This document shows positions 31,480 to 40,200 of a stretch of 53,378 nt of DNA, one piece after another; position 1 is the stretch's first letter; every line of letters starts with the position of its first letter. The translations under genes and the position numbers were made by a program. The DNA comes from Streptomyces olivochromogenes (lineage in GTDB: Bacteria > Actinomycetota > Actinomycetes > Streptomycetales > Streptomycetaceae): positions 1 to 53,378 of the forward strand of contig NZ_JADDRL010000069.1 in the NCBI RefSeq assembly GCF_021538895.1, written 5' to 3'. The notes beneath the pieces were generated by a model. That model saw only the letters and a list, made by a program, of their open reading frames with translations, searched no databases and had not been told where the DNA came from.

Positions 31480-32157
31480 ATGTTGTCGACCGGACTGCCG
31501 CAGGGGGCGGTGCCCAGGCTCGAACGCCCCGGCCCGCTGCGCGACCGCGTCTACGAGGCGCTGCTCGAACTCATCACCACCCGCGCGCTGCAGCCCGGCC
31601 AGCACCTGGTCGAGAGCGAACTCGCCGGCCATCTCGGCGTCTCCCGCCAGCCGGTGCGCGAGGCGCTGCAGCGGCTGAACAGCGAGGGCTGGGTCGATCT
31701 GCGCCCCGCGCAGGGCGCGTTCGTGCACCAGCCGACCGAGGGCGAGGCCGACCAACTCCTCACCGTCCGTACGCTCCTGGAGGCCGAGGCGGCCCGGCTG
31801 GCCGCCGCGAACGCGGACGAGGCGGGCGTCGCGGCCCTCGACGAGATCGTGGCCCAGGGCCTGGCCGCCGTCGCCGCGGGCGACGTGACCGGTGCGGTGG
31901 CCCTGAACGCCGCCTTCCACGTCAAGATCATGGAGCTGGCCGGGAACACGGTCCTCGCCGAACTCGCCGCCCAGGTGGACCGCCGGGTGCGGTGGTACTA
32001 CACACCGGTGGCCCGCCTGCGCGGCGGCACGTCCTGGAGCGAGCACCGGGGCCTGGTCGCCGCCATCGCCGACCACGACGAGCAACTGGCCACCCGGCTC
32101 ATGCGCGAGCACACGGAACACACCCGGCGGTCGTACCACGAGCGCCCGAAGGGCTAG
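31480..32157 (+). CDS. GntR-family (FadR/FCD) transcriptional regulator
   Basis: 225 aa. N-terminal winged HTH (RDRVYEALLELITTRALQPGQHLVESELAGHLGVSRQPVREALQRL region, then GWVDLRPAQGAFV) and an FCD all-helical ligand domain with the metal/ligand residues in FHVKIMELAGN and the closing H-R/EH pattern (WSEHRGLVAAIADHD, MREHTEHTRR). ATG 31480 has GAGGAGGGGG upstream. A TAGACT hexamer with tgtagacggaagaca near 31379-31397 is a possible promoter/operator. Confidence 0.92.
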   Translation: MLSTGLPQGAVPRLERPGPLRDRVYEALLELITTRALQPGQHLVESELAGHLGVSRQPVREALQRLNSEGWVDLRPAQGAFVHQPTEGEADQLLTVRTLLEAEAARLAAANADEAGVAALDEIVAQGLAAVAAGDVTGAVALNAAFHVKIMELAGNTVLAELAAQVDRRVRWYYTPVARLRGGTSWSEHRGLVAAIADHDEQLATRLMREHTEHTRRSYHERPKG

Positions 32158-32177
32158 GAGGACACCCCCTACGGGCG

Positions 32178-32197
32178 CGAGCCGTCACGCCGGCTCG
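32178..32197. terminator. Hairpin between GntR and LtrA-like genes
   Basis: CGAGCCG-TCACGC-CGGCTCG, a 7-bp stem with a 6-nt loop spanning the stop codon of the convergent LtrA-like gene, 20 bp after the GntR stop. A plausible bidirectional terminator. Confidence 0.5.
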
Positions 32198-33375
32198 TGC
32201 AGGGCCGGTGACTTCGGCTCCCCGGCCCGCTCGGCCGGGGTGCCCCAGCGGGCCTCGGTGCCGAGCATCGTCATCAACACCGCCACCAGGGCCAGGAGTT
32301 CGGCCCCCGCGAAGACCCGGGCGCCCAGGAACGCGGTGGCCAGCGCCACCGGTGCGGCCGTCGCGCGAAAGCGCAGCGGCCGCAGCCGCATCGCCGCACG
32401 GAACGCCACGTCCCCGACGAGGAACAGCACGACACCGCCCGCCAGCGCCAGCGCCGGGCCCGTGTGCAGGTGCTCGGTGAGATGCCCGAGGGCCTTCTTC
32501 ACGCCGGCGGCGAGGAACGCGATGCCCACAAGCATCGGCAGGAACGCGTAGTAGTACGCGTTCATCGCCAGCCGCCACCGGTCCGGCGCCGGGGTCGCCC
32601 GGAACGAGGCCTCCGCGCCCTCCTCGTCGCGCACGAAGTACGTCCACCACAGGGTCACGGCGAGCGCGAGCGCCAGGAACGCGCCGCCGAACAGGCCCGG
32701 CGTGAGCGGCAGATCGCCGATGCCCACGCCGATCGAGATCACCGACTCGCCGAGCGCGATGATCAGCAGCAGCCCGTGGCGCTCCACGAAGTGCGCCGGA
32801 TCCAGGCTGCCCAGTTGGACCCGCATCGCGTCCGGCGAGCGGCCGTCACGGCGGCCGGGGCCGTGCTCGGCCACGTACGGCGTCACGAACTGCAGCACGA
32901 TCGCCAGTACCCACAGGCCGTCCGCCGCGAGACCGTCGAAGAGGCCCGCCGCCGTCACCGACAGGGCCGCCAGCGCGTTCGAGACGCCGTACCAGACGGA
33001 GTCCCAGCCGTGGCTGCGTGTGTACAGCGCCGTGTGGACCACCACGACCAGCAGGAAGCCCAGCCCGAAGACCACGCCCGTGTCGTCGAAGACGCGCGGG
33101 ATCGCCAGCGCGCACACCAGGAACCCGCCCATGCCGAGCATCAGCAGCAGGCGCCGGGACGGCCGGTCGGGCGGTACCTGGTTGGTGAGGTAGGCGTAGG
33201 CGCCGTACATCCAGAACAGCACGACGAAGATCAGCGCGACGCGGCCGGCCGTCGCGAACGACAGGTCGGCGGCGAGCAACACGGTGAGCTGGGTGAGCGT
33301 GAAGACGAAGACGAGATCGAAGAAGAGCTCCAACGTCGTTACTCTGCGCCCCGGTTGCTCAGGTGCGGTGTTCAT
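32185..33375 (-). CDS. Low-temperature-requirement A (LtrA)-family membrane protein
   Basis: 396-aa polytopic membrane protein with about 10-11 hydrophobic segments. LtrA family marks are the N-terminal VTTLELFFDLVFVFTLTQLT and the central FVERHGLLLIIALGESVISIG. ATG 33375 has a G-run ribosome site. Family members are poorly characterised (named after a Listeria low-temperature phenotype) and the biochemical role is unknown. It is divergent from the aldehyde dehydrogenase. Confidence 0.9.
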   Translation of the reverse strand: MNTAPEQPGRRVTTLELFFDLVFVFTLTQLTVLLAADLSFATAGRVALIFVVLFWMYGAYAYLTNQVPPDRPSRRLLLMLGMGGFLVCALAIPRVFDDTGVVFGLGFLLVVVVHTALYTRSHGWDSVWYGVSNALAALSVTAAGLFDGLAADGLWVLAIVLQFVTPYVAEHGPGRRDGRSPDAMRVQLGSLDPAHFVERHGLLLIIALGESVISIGVGIGDLPLTPGLFGGAFLALALAVTLWWTYFVRDEEGAEASFRATPAPDRWRLAMNAYYYAFLPMLVGIAFLAAGVKKALGHLTEHLHTGPALALAGGVVLFLVGDVAFRAAMRLRPLRFRATAAPVALATAFLGARVFAGAELLALVAVLMTMLGTEARWGTPAERAGEPKSPALHEPA

Positions 33376-33692
33376 TCGGTCCCCCCCAAAGCCGATCGTT
33401 GTGCTGATCGTAAAGGGGGGACGCGGAACGCCGGGGGCCGCGGCAGCGGCGCGATCGCCGCCGCTCGTCCCGGCCGACATCGCCGAGCCCGGGCGCATCA
33501 TCGGGGGCGACCCCGTCGTCGGCACCAGCCACATCGACTGCCTGAGCGCCGCCGCCCACATCCGCGCGCACGTCACCGTCGCGCAGTCCCCGCCCCAGTG
33601 CCCGCGCAAGTCGGCGTCAACGCGCGCTCAGGTGCCAGGGACGACCCTTGCCACCCCGGCCCGACCCCCCGCCCCGAGAGCGGAGCAGACGA
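33376..33692. other. Intergenic region between LtrA-like and aldehyde dehydrogenase genes
   Basis: 317 bp. Forward frames here have GC-typical composition but no recognisable domain or good start. A short inverted motif (cccccccaaag...aaagggggg, around 33382-33420) and CGATCGTTGTGCTGATCG near the LtrA start are the only visible symmetric sequences. I find no RNA gene. Confidence 0.4.
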
Positions 33693-35255
33693 ATGGCACC
33701 CACCCTCACCACGACCCGCCCCGGCCTCATCCTCAAGCCCGGCACGGCCTGGAGCGACGCCTGGCAGCGCTCCCTGGCCGTCGCCCCCGAGGCCTTCCAC
33801 GAGGACCGCGTCCTCAATCTCTACGGTGCCGCCTGGCGGACGGACGGCCGGGCCCGACCCGCGACCACCCCCGTCGACGGCACCCCCATCGCGGGCGCGC
33901 CGCGCCTCGACCGAGCCACCGCCCGGCACGCCGTACGGGCCTCCCTGGACCAGCACCGCGCATGGCGGCACGTCCCCCTCGCCGAACGCCGGGCCAGGGT
34001 CGCGGCCACCCTCGACGCCCTGACCGAACACCGCGAGCTGCTGGCGCTGCTGCTCGTCTGGGAGATCGGCAAGCCCTGGCGGCTCGCCCAGGCGGACGTC
34101 GACCGCGCGATCGACGGCGTGCGCTGGTACGTCGACGGCATCGAGCCGATGGTCGCGGGCCGCGCCCCGCTGGCCGGGCCGGTCTCCAACATCGCGAGCT
34201 GGAACTACCCGATGAGCGTGCTCGTGCACGCCATGCTGGTGCAGGCACTGGCGGGCAACGCGGTCATCGCCAAGACCCCGACCGACGGCGGCGTCGCCTG
34301 CCTCACCCTCGCCTCGGCGCTGGCCGCCCGCGAGGGCATCCCGGTCACGCTCGTCAGCGGCAGCGGCGGCGAACTGTCGGAGGCGCTGGTACGGGCCCCC
34401 GAGATCGGCTGCGTCTCCTTCGTCGGCGGCCGGGACACCGGCGCCGCGGTGGCCACGGCCGTCGCCGACCTCGGCAAGCGGCACGTACTGGAACAGGAAG
34501 GACTCAACACCTGGGGCCTGTGGAACTTCTCCGACTGGGACTCGCTCACCGCGGTGATCCCCAAGCTCTTCGACTACGGCAAGCAGCGCTGCACGGCGTA
34601 CCCGCGCTTCGTCGTCCAGCGTGAGCTGTTCGACGAGTTCCTCGCGGCCTACCTCCCGGCGGTGCGCGGCATCAGGAACGGCCACCCGCTGGCCGTCGGC
34701 CACCCCGACGACCTCCCGCCCGAGCTGGACTTCGGGCCGGTGATCAACGCGGCCAAGGCCCAGGAACTGCGCGAGCAGGTCGCCGACGCCATCGACCGCG
34801 GCGCCGTCCCGCTGTACCGGGGCCGGCCGACGGACGCCCGCCTGCTGCCCGGCCAGGACACCTCGGCGTACGTCCAGCCGGTCACGCTCCTCGGTCCGCC
34901 GTCGTCCTCCCCGCTGCACCACGCGGAACCGTTCGGCCCGGTCGACACCATCGTCCTGGTCGACACCGAGGCCGAGCTGCTGGCCGCCATGAACGCCTCC
35001 AACGGCGCCCTGGTCGCGACCCTCTCCACGGACGACCGGGACACCTACGAGCGGCTCGCCCCGCAGATCCGCGCGTTCAAGGTCGGCCACGGCAAGCCCC
35101 GCTCCCGCGGCGACCGCGACGAGCTGTTCGGCGGCTTCGGCGCCTCCTGGCGCGGCGCCTTCGTCGGCGGCGAGCTCCTGGTGCGCGCGGTGACCGAGGG
35201 ACCTGCGGGGGAGCGGCTGCCCGGCAACTTCCCCGACTACCAGCTCGTGCCCTGA
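33693..35255 (+). CDS. Aldehyde dehydrogenase family protein
   Basis: 520 aa, NAD(P)-dependent. Catalytic Cys C300 in YGKQRCTAYPR and general-base Glu E267 in LEQEGLNTWGLW replace the usual LELGG and GQxC contexts. SNIASWNYPMSVLVHAM and NAVIAKTPTDGG form the cofactor region, and EPFGPVDTIVLVDTEAELL is near the C-terminus. The unusual Glu context (QEG instead of LGG) suggests a minor subgroup; the substrate is unknown. ATG 33693 starts at a normal family N-terminus; no strong ribosome site is nearby. Confidence 0.9.
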   Translation: MAPTLTTTRPGLILKPGTAWSDAWQRSLAVAPEAFHEDRVLNLYGAAWRTDGRARPATTPVDGTPIAGAPRLDRATARHAVRASLDQHRAWRHVPLAERRARVAATLDALTEHRELLALLLVWEIGKPWRLAQADVDRAIDGVRWYVDGIEPMVAGRAPLAGPVSNIASWNYPMSVLVHAMLVQALAGNAVIAKTPTDGGVACLTLASALAAREGIPVTLVSGSGGELSEALVRAPEIGCVSFVGGRDTGAAVATAVADLGKRHVLEQEGLNTWGLWNFSDWDSLTAVIPKLFDYGKQRCTAYPRFVVQRELFDEFLAAYLPAVRGIRNGHPLAVGHPDDLPPELDFGPVINAAKAQELREQVADAIDRGAVPLYRGRPTDARLLPGQDTSAYVQPVTLLGPPSSSPLHHAEPFGPVDTIVLVDTEAELLAAMNASNGALVATLSTDDRDTYERLAPQIRAFKVGHGKPRSRGDRDELFGGFGASWRGAFVGGELLVRAVTEGPAGERLPGNFPDYQLVP

Positions 35256-35461
35256 CCCGGAACCGGTGGCTCGTGGCTATGCCGTGACGTCGCCCCGGGT
35301 TGCGCCGGTCACACCCCGGCGCCACCCGGTGACCGTGGCGGCACAGCCACGAGCCGTGACCGTGCTCACCGGCGGATATGCAGGTGAAGGGCACTCCGAA
35401 ACCTTGGTATTGTTGTCCATGTCGCCGCGGGGAACACCCCCGGCAAGGCGACAGACACCTG

Positions 35462-35546
35462 GTCCGGGTGGCGGAATGGCAGACGCGCTAGCTTGAGGTG
35501 CTAGTGCCCTTTATCGGGCGTGGGGGTTCAAGTCCCCCCTCGGACA
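35462..35546 (+). tRNA. tRNA-Leu (GAG)
   Basis: An 85-nt class II tRNA. Acceptor arms GTCCGGG / CTCGGAC pair, the D-arm contains GGCGGAATGGCAGAC, and the anticodon stem-loop is CTAGC-TTGAGGT-GCTAG with anticodon GAG (reads CUC). There is a long variable arm (TGCCCTTTATCGGGCG) and a GGGGGTTCAAGTCCCCC T-arm. CCA is not encoded. Confidence 0.95.
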
Positions 35547-35572
35547 CTCGCCTCGCTGCGGCGATACGAAAT

Positions 35573-35604
35573 CGAGGGCCTCGACCTTATGGTCGCGGCC
35601 CTCG
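35573..35604. terminator. Hairpin after tRNA-Leu, shared with L,D-transpeptidase
   Basis: CGAGGGCC ... GGCCCTCG (8-bp stem) with an inner GACC-TTAT-GGTC stem, followed by TTG. It lies between the tRNA and the convergent L,D-transpeptidase stop, so it can serve both. Confidence 0.7.
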
Positions 35605-35609
35605 TTGCG

Positions 35610-36863
35610 TCAGCCGGTCGCGCTGCCCGCGACCCACTCGCTCCACGGCATGTTCCAGTCGCCGAGGCCGTTGTCCGGGGACAGCGTGGTCTTGTCCTGG
35701 GAGTTCTTGACGATCACGACGTCACCGATCATCGAGTGGTCGAAGAACCACGCGGCGGGCAGCTTGTCGCCGCCGCCACCCCTGACGTCCTTCAGGCCCA
35801 CGCAGCCGTGGCTGGTGTTGACCTTGCCGAAGATCGAGTCGGCACCCCAGTAGTTGCCGTGGATGAACGTGCCCGAGGCGGTCAGGCGCATGGCGTGCGG
35901 TACGGCGCTGATGTCGTACTCGGGCTTGCCGTCCTTCTTCGTGAGGCCGACGCTCGCACCGTTCATGTGGACATGGCTGAACTTCTCGGAGATGACCATC
36001 GCACCGTTGTACGTCGGGTGCTCGGCGCTGCCGGACGAGATCGGGATGGTCTTGATCGTCTTGCCGCCCCGCACGACGGTCATCCGCTTCGTCTTGGCGT
36101 CGACCGTGCTGATCTGGCTCCGGCCGATCTTGAACGTGACCGTCTTCTGGGCGCCCTGGAGGTTGAGCCCGACGGTGACGGTGGAGCCGGGCTTCCAGTA
36201 GCTCTCGGGGCGGAAGTCCAGGCGGTGGTCGTCGAACCAGTGACCGACGACCCGCTGGCCGCTGCTGGAGCTGACCTGGATCTGCGACTCCACGGCGGCC
36301 TTGTTGATGATCGCCCGGCCGAAGTCGAACCTCACCGGCATGCCCACGCCGACGGTCGAGCCGTCCAGGGGGGAGACGTGTCCGACGAAGTCGTTGGCCG
36401 GGGAGACCGTGGTGATCGAGGCGTTCCCGGTGGCGGAGCGGTTCTGGGCGTCCTCCGCCTCCGCGGCGACCTGATAGCGGGTGGCCCGCTGCAGCTGGCC
36501 GTCCGGCGTCCAGGACGTGCCGTCCGCGGACAGGGTGCCCGGGATCTCGGCACCGGTCGCGACGGCGGTCATGGTCACGTTGGTGAGCGTGCCGTCACTG
36601 ACGGTGACTTTGACGGGGCCGTTGACCCCGACGTTGAAGGCGCCTTCCCCGGGCGTGATCTTTATTCGGGCGTCGGAAACGTCCTGGGCGGCGCCCTTCG
36701 GGTCTGCCTGGTCTGTCTGCGCCTGCGGTTTCGGGTCGCTCCCGGGGTTGTTGTCGCTGGTGGCAGCGTTGCTGGTACCGCCTAGGGCCGTGAGTGCGAG
36801 TACGCCGCCGAAAACGCCGGCCGTAGCCATCAGCCCGATGCGTCGCTTACGTACCGTGATCAA
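35610..36863 (-). CDS. Secreted L,D-transpeptidase with Ig-like domains
   Basis: About 417 aa, a peptidoglycan 3-3 cross-linking enzyme. A signal/lipid-type N-terminus (RRIGLMATAGVFGGVLALTAL), an Asp/Pro-rich linker and two Ig-like domains (about 55-150, 150-250) precede the YkuD domain. The catalytic motif is HGNYW ... SHGCVGLKDV (Cys in SHGCVGL). Start choice: TTG 36863 has GGGAG six bases upstream, whereas GTG 36881 has no ribosome site and would add six residues. It is upstream of and convergent with tRNA-Leu. Confidence 0.9.
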   Translation of the reverse strand: MITVRKRRIGLMATAGVFGGVLALTALGGTSNAATSDNNPGSDPKPQAQTDQADPKGAAQDVSDARIKITPGEGAFNVGVNGPVKVTVSDGTLTNVTMTAVATGAEIPGTLSADGTSWTPDGQLQRATRYQVAAEAEDAQNRSATGNASITTVSPANDFVGHVSPLDGSTVGVGMPVRFDFGRAIINKAAVESQIQVSSSSGQRVVGHWFDDHRLDFRPESYWKPGSTVTVGLNLQGAQKTVTFKIGRSQISTVDAKTKRMTVVRGGKTIKTIPISSGSAEHPTYNGAMVISEKFSHVHMNGASVGLTKKDGKPEYDISAVPHAMRLTASGTFIHGNYWGADSIFGKVNTSHGCVGLKDVRGGGGDKLPAAWFFDHSMIGDVVIVKNSQDKTTLSPDNGLGDWNMPWSEWVAGSATG

Positions 36864-36931
36864 ACGCTTCTCCCATGCCACTGATCGTTGAATCCCTGGA
36901 GCTGGTCACCGAAGGAGTGCAACCCGCTGCA

Positions 36932-36962
36932 AATCTACTTTTACCCATCCATCCCCTCTTAA
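36932..36962 (-). promoter_or_regulatory. Possible promoter of the L,D-transpeptidase gene
   Basis: On the minus strand TTAAGA and TAGATT are separated by 19 bp in an AT-rich patch about 70 bp before the start. Spacing is longer than ideal, so this is tentative. Confidence 0.3.
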
Positions 36963-36981
36963 GGAGTGAAAGGAGCGAATT

Positions 36982-37131
36982 GTGGTGGACTCCACGCCCG
37001 GCGAGAGCGTCGCCATGAGCGAGCTGTCGGTGGTCGAGTGCCTGTGCCTCGGGCGGGACGATGCGGAGCGCGACCTCGCCGACGGACTTCTCCGTACGGG
37101 TTCAAGGAGACGGCGGCCGGCTGCGGCGTGA
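36982..37131 (+). CDS. Small ORF, probable 5' remnant of a larger gene
   Basis: GTG 36982 is preceded by a strong AAGGAG and opens a 49-codon frame (M-V-D-S-T-P-G-E-S ... VECLCLGRDDAERDLADGLL). After the RTG a one-base shift would continue as G-F-K-E-T-A-A, so the frame appears truncated by a frameshift. The stretch GRDDAERDLADGLLRTGF resembles the start of Sll1717-type P-loop ATPases, but only weakly, from memory. It could be a real small protein or a decayed N-terminus. The rest of the region to 37286 has no gene apart from the Hsp70-fusion leader. Confidence 0.35.
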   Translation: MVDSTPGESVAMSELSVVECLCLGRDDAERDLADGLLRTGSRRRRPAAA

Positions 37132-37244
37132 CGGCCTGGCGCGCGCCTACGGTGGGGCGTCCGGCAGCAGCGGCGAATCATGACGCAGTGTCCTGCCGCA
37201 CGGGTGCGAACCGCGTGATGCCGGTGCGATCCCGTCCCGCGGCC

Positions 37245-37250
37245 TAGACT
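37245..37250 (+). promoter_or_regulatory. Possible -10 box of the Hsp70-fusion gene
   Basis: TAGACT lies 36 bp before the ATG of the Hsp70-fusion gene, a sensible -10 position. No matching -35 is obvious. Confidence 0.4.
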
Positions 37251-37286
37251 GACGGAGTCCGGCCGTGGCGGGAGAAGCGGGGGCCC

Positions 37287-40200
37287 ATGTTACGTGAGGA
37301 CGCGTCAGCAGGCGCTTCCTGGAAGCTGCGCCGAGCCGTGAAAGGGGTCGCGTCGCGATTCCGGCCCACGGTGCTCGTGGGCCGCGACGCCGACCGCGCG
37401 GCCACCGCGTACGGACGTGCGCTGCTGCTCGCCCTCCACGAGAATCCGGCGCTGGCACGCGACCTGTTCGCACAGTACGACGCCCGTCTGCCCGCCGAAC
37501 AGTACGCATCGGCCTTCGAGGCGGCCGAACGGGAGCAACTGCTGGCCCTGGCCGGGCACTTCGACCGAACGGTGCTCGACGTCGTCAACGACGTCGCGGT
37601 CAGGCTGGACGAGCACGCGCTCCGCGCCAGGGCGTGTCACTCCCTGGCGCGTCTGCTCGGCGAGGCCGCGGACGCCGAGCGGCTCGTCTCCTGGCTGAGC
37701 GGCCTGCAGGAGACCGGGGGGCTGGACGGGACCGTCGTGACGACGGCGTTGGAGGCCCACACCGCGCGGACGGGGCTGGGCAGGGACGCCGACCTCTGGT
37801 CGGCCTTCTTCGACCACCTTCCGCAACAGCTGCTGCCGGAGCGGTTCGACGTACGGCTGCTCCTGGGCCGGGGCGCCGACGCGGTGCGGCTCGCGGACAC
37901 CCCCGCCCGGCAACGCGAGGCGCTGGCGTGCTGCCTGCGGTCCTCGCGGCTGGAGGACGTCCGGGCCGGCCTGGACCTGGCCGACGCGGCAGGAGACACC
38001 GAGTTCGCCCGGCGGCTGTCGGACCGGGCGGGGGACCTGACCCTCGCCGAGGGAAGGCCCGCGGACGCGTTGCCCCACTACGAACGGGCCGGGCGCCGCG
38101 ACCGGATGAGCCACTGCCATGAGCAACTCGGTGACGTCCGGGCCGCGTTGGAGAACTGCCCGGAGAACGAGCCGGAGCGCATGGCCCGTCTCGCCGGTGA
38201 GTGCCGGGCGGAGATCGACGCCCTGGTCGAGCAGGGCGAGCACATGGAGGCCGTACGGCGCATCCGTGCCCTGCTGAGCCTGCTGGACAAGGCCGAACCC
38301 GCCGAGCCGGTGGTGCACAGGCGCGACGAACTGAAGAGCTTGCGTCAGGCGGTGACGGCGGTCGAGCGCCGACGCCTCCAGGGCCTCAGCCAGACCGCCC
38401 CCGACGACGACACCCGCCAGTCGGTGCACCAGGAATGGAGCAGGTTCGAGGAGGAGGCCGAAGATCTCCTCGCAGCGGCACGGCATGCCGAGGACGCCGA
38501 CGAGCGTTACCGCGCGCACCGCCTCTACAAGGCGGTCGAGCGCTACGGCGACGCCGACCGCGTCCTGCACAACGACGACTCCCCAGAGGGCCTGGCCGCC
38601 CGGGCGGCGGCCCGGGAGGAGGGCGGCGACCTGCTCGGTGCCGCCCGCCTGCACGAGCAGACCGACCGTCACGCGGAGGCGGTCGCCCTCTACGAACGGG
38701 CCGACGACCCCGTGTCGGCAGCCCGGTGCCTGATCGGGTGGCGCGGGGACGAGGCGATCGAGGACTCCCGCCTGTCCGGGTACCTGCGCCGGTCGGGCGA
38801 CATCGACGAACTCGTCCGCCTCTGCCTCGACGCCCTCGCGAGCAGGGGGGCCGCTTCGCACGCCCTCGCGGTGCTGCGCTCGCTGATCGACGACGAGGCC
38901 ATGGTGGACGGCCCGTCGCGGCAGCGAGTGCTCGACGCGCTGGAGGCCGCGGGCGCCGCCGGCCGCGGAGCCTTCGAGGACAAGGTCGAGGAGTGGGCGA
39001 CCCGGGCCAAACAGGAGGTCGACCGCCGGTTCTCCCGGATCTGGGGCATGGACCTGGGCACCAGCACCTGCGTGGCGGCCGTCTACGACACGGAAGCCCA
39101 GCGACCGGTTGTCTGTCCGCACGCCGGGCAGCCGTACTTCGCCTCGACGCTGAGTGTGACCGAGGACGGCGAGGAGATCGTCGGACTGACCGGCGATGCC
39201 ATGCTGGCGCGCAGGATCGTCGGCCATGTCAGCGCCGCCAAGCGGCAGATGGGCGGCCGGACCCGGTTCAAGATCCGGGAGCGCACCTACCGGCCGCAAG
39301 AGGTGTCCGCCCGGATGATCGGCCATGGACGCACCCTGGTCGAGTCCTTCCTGGTCGAGCAGGTCAAGGAGAGGATCGCCGGGTTCGCCCGCGCCGAACT
39401 CGGCGAGATCCGGGAGGAGTGGCTCGACTGGGCCGCCGAACACCACGATCTCGCGGTGAGCCGGCCGAGGGCGATCGTGACGATTCCCGCCTACTTCCAC
39501 AACAATGCCAAGAGCGCCACCCGGGACGCCTGCCGGATCGCCGGGGTCGAGGTGGAGCGCCTGATCCACGAACCCACGGCCGCGTGCATGGCCGTGTCCC
39601 GGCAGCGGCGACTGGACGGTCAGGTCGCCGTACTCGACCTGGGGGCGGGCACCCTCGACGCGAGCTTCGTCGACGTGGACGGCACCATGTACACGGTGAA
39701 CCAGGTGTTCGGTGACACCAAGTACGGTGGCCGGGACTTCGACGCCGCCATCGCCGACTTCCTGGCCGACCGGCTGCGCGACGAAGGGGTGGACGTCCCC
39801 GCCTCCGGACTGGCGCGGCAGCGGCTGGAGATCGCCGCCGAATACCTGAAGATCGCGCTGTCCTCCCGGGAGGAGGCCGACTACACGCTCAACGCCTTCC
39901 TGGGCCGGCCGAGCGTGCGCCTCGAACTCACCCGTGCCGAACTCGCGGGAGTGCTCGCCGAACCGCTCGACGCGCTGCGCCGGGTCTGCGAGAAGGCCAA
40001 GGCCGACTGGGCCCGGGACGTCTTCGCCGACGAGCCCCAGCACCTGGTGCTGGTGGGCGGACCCATGCTGTCACCGCTCGTGAGCGAGGTCGCGGAGAAG
40101 GTCTTCGGGCGCAAACGGACGGGCTTCCCCGACCCACGTGCGGTGGTGGCGTTCGGTGCCGCTCTGCAGGGCGCGGTGCGGGCCGGGGATCTCGGCGAGA

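Noticed and set aside
30405..32157. KAS III gene as part of a polyketide or fatty-acid cluster
   Set aside because: No ACP, other KS, AT or tailoring genes adjacent. Neighbours are fdhD, GntR and LtrA-like genes.
35462..35546. tRNA-Leu as an integration (att) site
   Set aside because: No duplicated tRNA 3' end and no integrase gene within the window.
37305..40043. A 912-aa minus-strand frame opposite the Hsp70-fusion gene
   Set aside because: Shadow of the motif-rich forward gene. No motif or ribosome site was seen.
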